This document shows positions 1 to 8,681 of a stretch of DNA of 64,000 bases, piece by piece; the first letter of the stretch is position 1; every line of letters begins with the position of its first letter. Source of the stretch: Nocardia spumae. GTDB taxonomy: Bacteria > Actinomycetota > Actinomycetes > Mycobacteriales > Mycobacteriaceae. Location of the stretch: NCBI RefSeq assembly GCF_020733635.1, contig NZ_JAJFZL010000001.1:4154001-4218000 (forward strand). The letters run 5' to 3'. The position numbers and the translations under genes were made by a program. The notes beneath the pieces were generated by a model. That model ran no database searches, was not told where the DNA came from, and was given only the letters and a program-made list of their open reading frames with translations.

Positions 1-197
1 CCGACCGCGCTCACCCTGTCGACATCGGCGCGCTCGACGGTGATCCGCGATGGCCGCTCGTCCATCCGGAAGTGCAGCGCGTCGGTCTCGTCTCCGAATC
101 CCGGTGCGAAGCCGAGGACGTCGAAGCCCAGTTCCCGCCAGCGATCCATATCCGTGGCAAGCACCCGGACGTAGCCGAGCCCTTTGATTTCACTCAT
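1..197 (-). CDS. hsaC: Extradiol dioxygenase HsaC-like, N-terminal part (gene runs off the window)
   Basis: Only the first 65 codons are present; the rest lies beyond base 1. The reading frame opens MSEIKGLGYVRV and continues with a WRELGFDVLGF segment and LHFRMDERPSRI, which is the usual N-terminal domain of type I extradiol dioxygenases of the BphC/HsaC group. HsaC opens the catechol ring of 3,4-DHSA, a steroid A-ring intermediate, with Fe(II). The metal-binding residues lie further on and cannot be checked. It starts 29 bases after the stop of the HsaA-like gene on the same strand, so the two are probably co-transcribed. A biphenyl- or other catechol-specific paralogue cannot be excluded from this fragment. 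Confidence 0.75.
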   Translation of the reverse strand, partial: MSEIKGLGYVRVLATDMDRWRELGFDVLGFAPGFGDETDALHFRMDERPSRITVERADVDRVSAV

Positions 198-226
198 CGA
201 CAACTCACGTTCTCTCTCGGGGTCGG

Positions 227-1411
227 TCAGATCATCACGCGCAGGGGACCCTGCGGTACTTCCACACCCAGCGAGGCCATCGCCGAGGCGTGATAGGTGG
301 TGCTGGTGACGTGGATGGCGTGGTGCAGGCCGGCGTGGGCGTCACGCCAGAACCGCTGCAGCGCGTTGTCCATCCGCAGCGCGTTGCCTCCCGCGCGGTC
401 GAAGATGTCGTCGGCGGCGCGGACCGCCCGCCAGGCGGCGCGGATCTGATCGCGGCGGACTCGGGCGCGCATGCCGAAATCGATCTCCTCACCCGCGTCG
501 ACCAGGTCCCAGATGCGGTCCACATTGGCCAGCAACTGCTGGCGGGCGGCGTCGATCTCCGAGGCGGATTCGCCGAGCGCGTGCAGGACGTAGGGGTCGT
601 CCTTGACCAGGGTTCCGGTGGCTCCCACCCGGTTTCGCTGATAGTCGATCCCGGCGGCGAGTACGCCCTCGCAGATACCGATGGTGGCCGAGGTGATGCC
701 CAGCGGGAACATGGTCGACCACGGCATCCGGTACAGGGTTTCGGTGACGCCGTATTCCAGGGCCGCGCTCCCGTCGATGACCTTCGCCTGGTCCATCACC
801 CGGTAGTCGGGAATGAACGCGCCCTTCACCACGATGTCCTTGCTGCCGGTGCCGCGCAGCCCGACGACATCCCACGAGTCCGCCACGATCTCGTAGTCCG
901 ACCGGGGCAGGATCACGTGCAGCGGCTGCGGTGGCATCAGCGGTTCACCGTCCGCGTCGCCCACCAGGGCGCCCAGGAAGATCCAGTCGCAGTGGTCGGT
1001 ACCGGAGGAGAACTGCCAGCGCCCACTCATGACATATCCGCCGTCGGCGGGTACCGCGACACCGCCCGGCATATAGGGCGATGCCATCCAGATGTCGGTG
1101 TCCTCGCCCAGCACCTCTTCCTGGACTCGGGGATCGGCGAACGCGAGTTGCCACGGGTGCACGCCGACGATGCCGGCCACCCAGCCCGCCGAGCCGTAGA
1201 GGCTCGCGGTCTTCATCACCGTCTCGGCGAACTCACGCGGATGCGCCTCGTAGCCGTCGTACTTCTTGCGCTGCAGCATCCGGATGATGCCCGCGTCCTT
1301 CAGCCGTTCGGCCATGTCGTCGGGCAGCCGGCCCAGCGAGTCACCCTCTTCGGCCCCGTTGCGAATCTCCGCGGCGATGCGTTCGATATTGCCGATCACT
1401 GTGTTGGACAT
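227..1411 (-). CDS. hsaA: HsaA-like flavin-dependent monooxygenase
   Basis: The 394-residue protein belongs to the acyl-CoA-dehydrogenase-fold (group D) flavin monooxygenases. HsaA hydroxylates 3-HSA to the catechol 3,4-DHSA using reduced flavin from a partner reductase. Landmarks shared with HsaA as I recall it are YGSAGWVAGIVGVHPW near residue 75, WQFSSGTDHCDW near 133, DVVGLRGTGSKDIVVK near 180, and QRFWRDAHAG near 358. Length matches the family (about 394). It lies between a KshB-like reductase and an HsaC-like dioxygenase, which supports steroid or related aromatic-ring degradation. No hsaB-type flavin reductase or hsaD hydrolase is visible in the window. The start has no clear ribosome-binding site. 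A paralogue acting on another phenol remains possible. Confidence 0.8.
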   Translation of the reverse strand: MSNTVIGNIERIAAEIRNGAEEGDSLGRLPDDMAERLKDAGIIRMLQRKKYDGYEAHPREFAETVMKTASLYGSAGWVAGIVGVHPWQLAFADPRVQEEVLGEDTDIWMASPYMPGGVAVPADGGYVMSGRWQFSSGTDHCDWIFLGALVGDADGEPLMPPQPLHVILPRSDYEIVADSWDVVGLRGTGSKDIVVKGAFIPDYRVMDQAKVIDGSAALEYGVTETLYRMPWSTMFPLGITSATIGICEGVLAAGIDYQRNRVGATGTLVKDDPYVLHALGESASEIDAARQQLLANVDRIWDLVDAGEEIDFGMRARVRRDQIRAAWRAVRAADDIFDRAGGNALRMDNALQRFWRDAHAGLHHAIHVTSTTYHASAMASLGVEVPQGPLRVMI

Positions 1412-1505
1412 GGGGCTCAGCTTGGCCGCTCGGACCGCCCCTGTGACGTGAATCTCCTACTCATCGGAACACCGAATCGAACGCCTCGTTTCCGATGCCC
1501 AGGGC

Positions 1506-2582
1506 TCAGTACTCGATCGAGATCTCGTCGCTGACCGGAACGGCCTGGCACGCCAGAATGTAGCCGTCGGCGATATCGTCGGAGGACAGGATCTCGTTGT
1601 GCGCCAATTCGACTCGCCCCGATGTCAGCGAGCACACACAGGCACTGCACGCCCCCTCACGGCACGAGTACGGCGCGTCGAGTCCGGCCGCGAGCAGCGC
1701 ATCGAGAAGCTTCTGCCCCGAGGTCCACGGCACGCGATGGTCGGCGCCGTCGAGGGATACCTCGACGGCGCACACGAGCTCGCCCGCCGCGTCACCGGCT
1801 TCCGCGGTGACCGCGAAGGGGTCACGCCGCAGCGACAGGAACCGCTCCGTATGCACCTGGGCCTGTGGAAACCCCACGGACGCACAGACATCGGCGGCCA
1901 GATCCATCAGGGGCGCCGGTCCACAGATGAAGACCGACCGATCGATGAACGGCCGCAACAGTATCGAGAGCATGCGCCGCGTCGGATAGCCCTGGACGGA
2001 TTCGAGCACGTGGATCACGGTCAGGCGATCGGCGAACCGGTCCTCGAGTGCGCGCAGCTCGCGAGCGAAGATGACCGACTCCTGATCCCGGTTGGCGTAG
2101 ATCAGCACCACATCGCCGTCGCCGCCGAACAGAATCGACTTCGCGATCGCGATGACCGGAGTGATACCGCTACCGCCCGCCACCAGCACCACCGCCTCGT
2201 CGAGCGAGCCCGGCGTGAAGGTTCCCGCGGGTGGCAGCACCTCGAGTTCGTCTCCGGCCGACACACAATCGCAGAGCCAGTTCGATCCGTGCCCGCCCTC
2301 GACCCGCTTCACCGTGAACTTCATCGCGGTGTCGGTGTGCGGCGAACTCGACAACGAGTAGCAACGCGCCGCACCGCGGCCGCTGTCGGGCACCCGGACG
2401 GTCAGAAACTGGCCGGGCCGGTAGGGCGGCCCGCCCGGGGCGACCGTCTCCACCACGAACGAACGCGCGTCCGGCGTCTCCTCGATCACCTCCGCCACCC
2501 GGACGAAGTATCCGCCGGAGCCCCGCACAGCCGCGTCCGGCCCGGCGAGGAGATCCGCGTCGACAGTGGTTTCGGTTGCCAT
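1506..2582 (-). CDS. kshB: KshB-like ferredoxin-NAD(P)H reductase of 3-ketosteroid 9-alpha-hydroxylase
   Basis: This 358-residue protein is a one-chain electron donor: FAD domain with RCYSLSS at 73-79, NAD domain with GGSGITPV at 136-143 and FICGP at 218-222, then a plant-type [2Fe-2S] domain with Cys307, Cys312, Cys315 and Cys345. The layout and length match KshB (Rv3571 type), which feeds electrons to the Rieske oxygenase KshA that opens the steroid B ring. The start codon has a strong AGGAGG ahead of it. It is the first gene of a minus-strand set leading to the HsaA- and HsaC-like genes, with a 94-base gap to hsaA. No kshA is in the window, so its oxygenase partner must be elsewhere. Confidence 0.85.
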   Translation of the reverse strand: MATETTVDADLLAGPDAAVRGSGGYFVRVAEVIEETPDARSFVVETVAPGGPPYRPGQFLTVRVPDSGRGAARCYSLSSSPHTDTAMKFTVKRVEGGHGSNWLCDCVSAGDELEVLPPAGTFTPGSLDEAVVLVAGGSGITPVIAIAKSILFGGDGDVVLIYANRDQESVIFARELRALEDRFADRLTVIHVLESVQGYPTRRMLSILLRPFIDRSVFICGPAPLMDLAADVCASVGFPQAQVHTERFLSLRRDPFAVTAEAGDAAGELVCAVEVSLDGADHRVPWTSGQKLLDALLAAGLDAPYSCREGACSACVCSLTSGRVELAHNEILSSDDIADGYILACQAVPVSDEISIEY

Positions 2583-2845
2583 CGGCCCTCCTGATCGTCA
2601 GTCGCCCGCCCGCCCGCGGTCGGGGCCGGGGCATCGGAAGGGTACGGCCGGCGCACACCCCGAAGATCGCGACGTCTCGCTGACTGGAAGGCCGGACCGG
2701 GGGCCTGTCACCGCCGTCCCGGCCACTGTCGGCCGGCCGCCGATCTCACGAAACCGCTGCCGAGCATCGCCCCTGGTGGAGCGAGCGGAGGTAGGTTCGG
2801 GGCGACGCCGGATGTTGCGGTCCGCGACAGCGGAAGGAGAGCACC

Positions 2846-4180
2846 GTGCACGGGATCTCGCTCGAGGCGGACCGGTGGGCCGAACGCCTGCGGACGAACC
2901 TGTGGTTCGTGCCCACCCTGGAGGTCCTGGGCGCGGTGGCGCTGTTCGCGCTCACCTTCACCCTCGATCGCTCGGCGTATCACAGTGGAACTCAGTTGCC
3001 GGGCTGGGTGCTGGGCGGCACGCCGGATGCGGCCCGTCAGGTCGTGACCGCCATCGCGGCCGCGATCATCACCGTGGTCGGTGTGGTCTTCTCGATCACG
3101 ATCCTCGCGCTGACGCTGGCCTCGACCCAGTTCGGACCGCGAATGCTGCGCAATTTCATTCGCGACCGGGGGACCCAGTTGACGCTGGGTACCTTCGTGG
3201 CGACCTTCGTCTACGCGATCGCGGTATTGGTTTCGGTCGGCGAGAACTTCGTTCCGCACATCAGCGCGACGGTGTCGATCGGCTCGCTGGTGGTCGATCT
3301 GGCGGTCCTCATCTACTTCATCAATCACATCGGCGGGCAGATCCAGTTGCCGAATGTGGTCGCCGATATCGCACGCGAGGTACGGACCGCGGTCGACGCC
3401 AACGCGGATACGACCGCGACCGGCGCGAAACGCGGTCCGACAGCGCGCGAGCTGCGGGATCTGCTGACCCGGTCGGGCGGCGAGGTCCGCACCACCAGCA
3501 GCGGCTATCTGCAGTACATCCGCTACGAGCGACTGGTCCGGGTGGCCGCCGAGGCGGAGGCGGTGATCCTTTTACCTTATCGCCCAGGCCATTTCGTCAC
3601 CGAGGGGCAGGTGGTCGCGCGGGTCTGGCCGACCCGGGCCACGAAGGGGATCGAGAAGCAGTTCTCCCGCGGGCACGTCACCGGCTCGATGCGCACCCTG
3701 GTGCAGGACGTGTCCTTCGGGGTCGATCAGATCGTCGAGATCGCGCTGCGCGCGCTCGCTTCGGCGACCAATGACACGTTCACGGTGCTGACCTGCGTCG
3801 ACTGGCTCGGCGACTGCCTGTCCCGGATCGCGGTCACCTGGGATCCCAACCCGGTACGCCGGGACAGGGACGGTCACATCCGGGTGCTGGCGGCACAGGT
3901 GAGCTACGAGCGCCTGGTCCAGCGCGCCTTCGAGAAGCTCCGCCAGGCCGGCGCGGGGCAGCCGGCCGTGATGATCCGCCTGCTGGACGCGCTGGCGCAG
4001 ATCGCCGACCGCGTCACCGATCCCGAACGACTCCGGGTATTGCTCGAGCAGGCGACGATGATCGAGCACGCCGTCCGGGCCATACCGGAGGAACCCGATC
4101 GCACCGACGTCCTACGCCGGTACCGAGCCCTGCACGACCAGATCACGGCCGAGTGGCGACGTCTCGGCAAGCAACCGTGA
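2846..4180 (+). CDS. DUF2254-family membrane protein
   Basis: The 444-residue protein has four strongly hydrophobic segments in its first 165 residues (about 19-40, 66-93, 112-131 and 140-162) followed by a soluble C-terminal half of about 280 residues. The segments STQFGPRMLRNFIRD and LGTFVATFVYAI are typical of the DUF2254 family, whose function is not established. The GTG start at 2846 is chosen because GGAAGGAGA sits just upstream and the hydrophilic N-terminus then leads straight into the first membrane segment. It is divergent from kshB across 263 bases and is followed by a 332-base gap, so it is probably a single-gene unit. Confidence 0.8.
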   Translation: MHGISLEADRWAERLRTNLWFVPTLEVLGAVALFALTFTLDRSAYHSGTQLPGWVLGGTPDAARQVVTAIAAAIITVVGVVFSITILALTLASTQFGPRMLRNFIRDRGTQLTLGTFVATFVYAIAVLVSVGENFVPHISATVSIGSLVVDLAVLIYFINHIGGQIQLPNVVADIAREVRTAVDANADTTATGAKRGPTARELRDLLTRSGGEVRTTSSGYLQYIRYERLVRVAAEAEAVILLPYRPGHFVTEGQVVARVWPTRATKGIEKQFSRGHVTGSMRTLVQDVSFGVDQIVEIALRALASATNDTFTVLTCVDWLGDCLSRIAVTWDPNPVRRDRDGHIRVLAAQVSYERLVQRAFEKLRQAGAGQPAVMIRLLDALAQIADRVTDPERLRVLLEQATMIEHAVRAIPEEPDRTDVLRRYRALHDQITAEWRRLGKQP

Positions 4181-4512
4181 ACCGTACCGTAACGATCGCG
4201 ATCGACGACGTCACTCGGAGCACAGTTGTCCACTCAATAACGTGCGGTTGGCGCCACCGCGGGACACCGCGCGTAGCGATCGGCGCCGAATTCGCCGAAA
4301 AGGTCGCGACGCGGGTGCATACCGCTCACTTTTGGTGGTATATCCCCCAGCATGACCCCCGCTGACACCGTTCCACATGTCGGCAGTCCCGTCGGCCGCG
4401 ATCGACCTGTCGTCGGCCTGTCGCGGGCTGCGATAACGCGAGGTAGCCGGCCCAATCGGCGGCCGTCTACCCATTATGGGTGTACGGTCGTACACAAAAT
4501 CAGGGGGCTGTG
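4181..4512. other. Non-coding gap upstream of the desaturase operon
   Basis: There is no credible gene here; the short open frames have no ribosome-binding site and look like chance frames. The right end holds a perfect palindrome at 4480-4495 and the translation start region of the reductase gene. A locally AT-richer patch around 4325-4345 could hold promoter elements, but I cannot place a convincing -35/-10 pair. Confidence 0.5.
4480..4495. promoter_or_regulatory. Perfect palindrome, probable TetR-type operator of the desaturase operon
   Basis: GTGTACGGTCGTACAC has two exact 7-base arms around a 2-base centre and ends 17 bases before the ATG of the reductase gene. Size and position suit a TetR-family repressor site. 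TetR-type control of fatty-acid desaturase genes is known in mycobacteria, but the specific regulator is not identifiable here, and none is encoded next door. Confidence 0.55.
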
Positions 4513-5622
4513 ATGGATCTGCTGAAGTGGAGTAAACGGCCCGCCGCCGACATCGACGCGAAGCGACCTCGCGTCAACATCGTGCGCGGACTGCTCGCGC
4601 GGGCCACCACGCCCCTGCTGCCGGACGACTACCTGCGCCTGGTCAATCCGCTCTGGACCGCCCGCGAACTGCGCGGAAAGGTCGTCAGGGTCGTCAAGGA
4701 GACCGCCGACTCGGCCACTGTCACGATTCGCCCCGGCTGGGGGTTCCCCGCGACCTACGAACCCGGGCAGTATGTCGGCATCGGGTTGCAGATCGCGGGC
4801 CGCTGGCACTGGCGCTCCTACTCGCTGACCTCCATCGGCGCGACCGGGGACAAAACCATTTCGATCACCGTCAAGGCCAATCCCGACGGCTTCCTGTCGA
4901 CCCACCTGGTCGACGGCGTCGTCCCGGATACCATCATCCGGCTGGCGGCCCCCCGAGGTGACTTCCATCTGCCGGAACCGGTGCCGGGCAAGGTCCTGTT
5001 CGTCACCGCGGGCAGCGGCATCACCCCGGTCATCGCGATCCTGCGGGCCCTCGAAGCACGAGGACAGACCCCCGACATCTGCCACGTGCACTCCGCGCCC
5101 ACCCGCGACGACGTCATCTTCCTCGACGAGATGCAGGCCCGCGCCGCCGCCCCTGAGTACGACCTGAGACTCCAGCTCACCCGGGAGATGGGCAATTTCG
5201 ACGCCGCCCGCCTCGACGAGTGGGTGCCCGATTGGCGCGAACGCGACTGCTGGGCATGTGGGCCGCCGGCCCTGCTCGACGCGATGGAGTCGCACTACGA
5301 GTCCGGCGGACTGCGCCACCGCCTGCACACCGAGCGATTCACGATCGCCCGCACCGACCACGGCGGCGAGGGCGGCACAGTGTACTTCGCAGTCTCCGGC
5401 AAGAAGGCCGAGATCGACGGTGCGACAACACTTCTGGAAGCGGGTGAGAACCTGGGGATAGCGCTGCCCTTCGGCTGCCGGATGGGTATCTGCCAGACGT
5501 GCGTCCTTCCGCTCGCGGGGGGATATGTGCGGGATCTGCGCACCGGCGCCGAACGGCGCGAAGGAGAACGAATCCAGACGTGCATCAGCAGCGTGTCTGG
5601 TGAATGCACCCTCGACGTGTAG
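4513..5622 (+). CDS. Ferredoxin reductase partner of the acyl-CoA desaturase (Rv3230c-like)
   Basis: The 369-residue protein has an FAD domain with RSYSL at 101-105, an NAD(P)H domain with AGSGITPV at 156-163, and a C-terminal [2Fe-2S] domain with Cys312, Cys317, Cys320 and Cys347. It resembles Rv3230c, the reductase that supplies electrons to DesA3. The ATG at 4513 is preferred over an in-frame GTG at 4480 because the latter lies inside the palindromic operator. The desaturase gene follows after only 8 bases, so the two are one operon. The role inferred is electron transfer from NADPH to the membrane desaturase. Confidence 0.85.
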   Translation: MDLLKWSKRPAADIDAKRPRVNIVRGLLARATTPLLPDDYLRLVNPLWTARELRGKVVRVVKETADSATVTIRPGWGFPATYEPGQYVGIGLQIAGRWHWRSYSLTSIGATGDKTISITVKANPDGFLSTHLVDGVVPDTIIRLAAPRGDFHLPEPVPGKVLFVTAGSGITPVIAILRALEARGQTPDICHVHSAPTRDDVIFLDEMQARAAAPEYDLRLQLTREMGNFDAARLDEWVPDWRERDCWACGPPALLDAMESHYESGGLRHRLHTERFTIARTDHGGEGGTVYFAVSGKKAEIDGATTLLEAGENLGIALPFGCRMGICQTCVLPLAGGYVRDLRTGAERREGERIQTCISSVSGECTLDV

Positions 5623-5630
5623 GAGGCCCG

Positions 5631-6872
5631 ATGGCCATCACCGATATCGACGCCTATGCCCACCTGACCCCCGACGACGTCGAGGCACTCGGTGCCGAAC
5701 TCGACACCATCCGCCGCGACATCGAGGACTCCCGCGGTGAGCGCGACGCCCGGTACATCCATCGCACCATCACGGCGCAGCGGGCGCTGGCCGCGGCCGG
5801 TCGGGCGACGCTGATGTTCAGCAACCGGCGACCGGCCTGGCTGGCGGGTACGGCGATGCTCGCGCTGGCCAAGATCATCGAGAACATGGAGCTCGGCCAC
5901 AATGTGATGCACGGCCAATGGGATTGGATGAACGACCCGGAGATCCACTCCTCGTCGTGGGAGTGGGACACCACCTGCCCCAGCGTGCAGTGGAAGCACT
6001 CGCACAACTTCGTCCATCACAAGTACACCAATGTGGTCGGCATGGACGACGATGTCGGCTACGGCATTCTGCGCGTGACCCGCGACCAGCGGTGGGAGTG
6101 GTGGAACGTCGGAAATCCGGTCTACAACCTGGCATTGGCTACCGGCTTCGAGTGGGGCGTCGCGCTACACCACCTCGAGGTCGAGAAACTCCGCAACAAG
6201 GACAAGAGCTGGCGGCAGGCGCTGCGGGATCTGCGGATCATCGGGACCAAGGTCGGCAAACAGGCGGCCAAGGACTATCTGATCTTTCCCGCGCTGTCGG
6301 GACGGAACTGGAAGACGACGTTGACCGCCGACGCCACCGCCAACCTCATCCGCAACTACTGGGCCTATCTGGTCATCTTCTGCGGCCATTTCCCCGACGG
6401 GGCCGAGAAGTTCACCCTCGCCGAGCTGTCGGCGGAGGATCAGCCCCGCTGGTATCTGCGACAGATGCTGGGATCGGCGAACTTTCGTGCCGGACCGGTG
6501 ATGCGCTTCATGAGCGGCAACCTGAGTCATCAGATCGAGCATCACCTGTTCCCCGATCTACCGAGTAATCGCTACGAGGAGATCGGCGTGCGGGTGCGCC
6601 AGCTGTGCGACAAATACGACCTGCCCTACACGACCGGTTCGATCGGCCACCAATACCTGCAGACGTTCCGGACCATCGCGAAACTGGCGCTGCCGAACGC
6701 ACTGCTCGCGGCGACCTCCGACGATGCGCCGGAGACCGCCTCCGAACTCCGGTTCGCCATCCGGGAAGGCATGCAGGAGCATTTCGGCGTGGATCCCGAG
6801 ACCGGCAAGCGCCGGGGCCTTCGCACCGCGCTGCGGGAATTGCGGCGCGCACCGATCAGGGCCGCGAGCTGA
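5631..6872 (+). CDS. desA3: Membrane fatty-acid (stearoyl-CoA) delta-9 desaturase, DesA3-like
   Basis: The 413-residue protein is a membrane fatty-acid desaturase. The three di-iron histidine boxes are present: His90-NVM-His94, the cluster His123/His125/His129/His130 in KHSHNFVHH, and His300-QIE-His304-His305. Hydrophobic segments around 70-88, 165-180 and 240-255 would anchor it. DesA3 makes oleoyl-CoA from stearoyl-CoA for membrane lipids and triacylglycerol. The ATG at 5631 follows an AGGAGG that overlaps the reductase stop, which indicates coupled translation. The C-terminal 60 residues are polar and rich in Arg and Glu. Confidence 0.9.
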   Translation: MAITDIDAYAHLTPDDVEALGAELDTIRRDIEDSRGERDARYIHRTITAQRALAAAGRATLMFSNRRPAWLAGTAMLALAKIIENMELGHNVMHGQWDWMNDPEIHSSSWEWDTTCPSVQWKHSHNFVHHKYTNVVGMDDDVGYGILRVTRDQRWEWWNVGNPVYNLALATGFEWGVALHHLEVEKLRNKDKSWRQALRDLRIIGTKVGKQAAKDYLIFPALSGRNWKTTLTADATANLIRNYWAYLVIFCGHFPDGAEKFTLAELSAEDQPRWYLRQMLGSANFRAGPVMRFMSGNLSHQIEHHLFPDLPSNRYEEIGVRVRQLCDKYDLPYTTGSIGHQYLQTFRTIAKLALPNALLAATSDDAPETASELRFAIREGMQEHFGVDPETGKRRGLRTALRELRRAPIRAAS

Positions 6873-6900
6873 CGGCGAACCCGGTGGCGATGACGCCGCG

Positions 6901-7251
6901 TCAGGCCACCGGGGCACATTCGCGGGCGTGCAGAACCGGCGGCGCGTCCTCGTCCTCGAGGGCGAACACGGCGCCGCGGCATTCGTACTTGGGGGCGGCG
7001 TCCGTCGGGTGCTGGTTCACGACGACGAACGTCGATTCGACGACGTCACCGTCCTGAGGCGGATGTGTGCCGCCATCACGACATCCTTCGGCCGTGAGTC
7101 CGTCGCCCTCGTCGTGGGCGAGTGTGCAGGTATAGGTCGGCTCAGGTCCGGGCTGTCGCGCCGAAGCGCCCGGCGCCCACACCGTCAGCAGGGCCGCCGC
7201 GGCGGCGATCGTCACGGGCAGGGCAGTACGGATCCCGCGGGACAACATCAT
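6901..7251 (-). CDS. Small secreted protein of unknown function
   Basis: The 116-residue product starts with a typical signal peptide (MMLSRGIRTALPVTIAAAAALLTVWAPGASA), with likely cleavage after about residue 31. The mature part has four Cys (in TYTCT, AEGCRDG, YECRG and ARECAP), so two disulfides are likely. The start is fixed by AGGAGG six bases before the first of two adjacent ATG codons. A longer upstream open frame is rejected because it lacks coding character. I do not recognise the family. It is convergent with the desaturase gene across 28 bases. Confidence 0.7.
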   Translation of the reverse strand: MMLSRGIRTALPVTIAAAAALLTVWAPGASARQPGPEPTYTCTLAHDEGDGLTAEGCRDGGTHPPQDGDVVESTFVVVNQHPTDAAPKYECRGAVFALEDEDAPPVLHARECAPVA

Positions 7252-7526
7252 CGACGACCTCCTGATGTCATTGCGATCGGAAGCCACCGCCGCCGGGCGG
7301 GCAGCGGCGACACGAGCAGGTCGAGCTGATGGAGCTGCGAACCACGCGTGGCCTGCCGAGAGTTCGCGGAAACAACGGTAAAGCCGGTTCAACCGTTTCG
7401 TCCGATTCACGCGGGTCGTGAAGGCATGTCGGGCTTTGCCCGAACTCTGGCCGAACTCGCAGACCGATCTCCGCGGGGCCGACGGCCACCGAGCCGAGAG
7501 GGCCGCGACCATCCGGCACGCCGAGA

Positions 7527-7808
7527 CTATTCTCCGAACTCGGCCTCGAGCTCGTGCAGCGTCGCCCGCAGATCGGCCGGGTCGTTGTTCTCGAAAATCC
7601 CGTCGTTCTCGAAAATCCCGTTGTTCTCGAAAATCCCGTCGTACCCCGATTCCGCGCGGATAGCGGCCTCGACCTCGGGATCGTGGTACAGCCGGGCCAC
7701 GGCGAGCAGCTTCGGATCGTCGGTGTCGGCGGCGCGGGCGGCGAAGACGTTGATGTACTGCTTCAACTCCGGCCGGCGCGGGTCGTCGGTGCGCGCACGG
7801 ATCTCGCG
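7527..7808 (-). pseudogene. Remnant of a MetQ/NlpA-type substrate-binding lipoprotein gene (C-terminal end only)
   Basis: The frame reads RRPELKQYINVFAARAAD, DDPKLLAVARLYHDPEVEAAI and then a stop after HELEAEFGE. The segment about 'NVFAAR..D.DDPKLLAVARLYHDPEV' is the usual C-terminal end of methionine-transporter binding proteins (MetQ/NlpA). The N-terminal two thirds, including signal peptide and lipobox, are missing: upstream of about 7808 the frame becomes the antisense of the next gene. No MetN or MetI gene is nearby. An 18-bp unit is tandemly repeated three times within it. I infer a deletion remnant; the frame itself is still open. Confidence 0.55.
7587..7640. repeat. Three tandem copies of an 18-bp unit
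   Basis: The unit GTTCTCGAAAATCCCGTC occurs three times head to tail with a single C/T change in the middle copy. Read on the minus strand in the remnant's frame it encodes GIFEN(N/D) three times. The period is a multiple of three, so the frame is kept. Confidence 0.9.
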
Positions 7809-7904
7809 CGGTCGACAGGATGCCCGCGACCTCGGGCCGCGAGCGCCGCATCGGTGCCGTGGTGGCACAGTGAGAGCGGAGACGACCGGGCGACAGGAGA
7901 CAGC

Positions 7905-8534
7905 ATGGGCCGACGCACCCCGAGTCAGTGGGAGGAGCTCACCGCCGCCAACCCCGCGCATTCGACCTGGTACGTGCAGCGGTTCCGGACCATGGCGGCC
8001 GAGGGCAAGGATATCGTCGGCGAGGCGCGACTGGTCGACGCGATGCTCGGCCGGGGTGGCCGGGTTCTGGATGCCGGGTGCGGGCCGGGGCGTATCGGCG
8101 GCTATCTGCATCGAGCCGGTCACGTGGTGGTCGGCGTCGACGTCGATCCGGTCTTGATCGCCGCGGCCGAACAGGATCATCCCGGTCCGACCTGGTTGGT
8201 CGGTGATCTCGCCGAACTGGACTTGCCGGTGCGCGGGATCGAGGCCGATTTCGATGTCATCGTGTGCGCGGGGAACGTCATGACCTTTCTGGCGCCTCCC
8301 ACCCGGCACGCGGTGCTGGCCGGCTTCGCCCGCCATCTCTGCCCCACCGGCCGGGTCGTCGTCGGCTTCGGCGCCGATCGCGGTTACGATTTCCCGCAGT
8401 TCTTCACCGACGCCGAACAGGCGGGACTCACTGTGGATATTCGGCTTTCGACATGGGATCTCCGGCCTTTCACCGACGAATCCGACTTCCTGGTGGCAGT
8501 GTTCTCGCGCGGGGACCGATATCTGCCCGAGTAG
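7905..8534 (+). CDS. SAM-dependent class I methyltransferase
   Basis: The 209-residue protein has the Rossmann SAM-binding motif VLDAGCGPG at 54-62, the acidic GVDVDP loop near 74-79, and a VIVCAGNVM post-motif around 118-126. This marks a small class I methyltransferase; the substrate is unknown. The ATG at 7905 follows CAGGAGA. An in-frame extension upstream is antisense to the MetQ remnant and is not coding. It is convergent with the next methyltransferase gene. Confidence 0.8.
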   Translation: MGRRTPSQWEELTAANPAHSTWYVQRFRTMAAEGKDIVGEARLVDAMLGRGGRVLDAGCGPGRIGGYLHRAGHVVVGVDVDPVLIAAAEQDHPGPTWLVGDLAELDLPVRGIEADFDVIVCAGNVMTFLAPPTRHAVLAGFARHLCPTGRVVVGFGADRGYDFPQFFTDAEQAGLTVDIRLSTWDLRPFTDESDFLVAVFSRGDRYLPE

Positions 8535-8681
8535 TGGTGTCGCGCTGTGCGGGAACGACTCCGGGCAGCAGTCTCCTCCGCGGTCGGTCCGGGCGCTCGC
8601 CGGCGGACCGTCCGCCCAGTAGCGCCGCCGGCGTCCGCCGATCCATCGGCGTTGCCCCTATGAGCTGGGCCGCGAGTCGTT

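Noticed and set aside
4480..4512. Start of the ferredoxin reductase at GTG 4480
   Set aside because: It lies in the palindrome; ATG 4513 gives the expected N-terminus.
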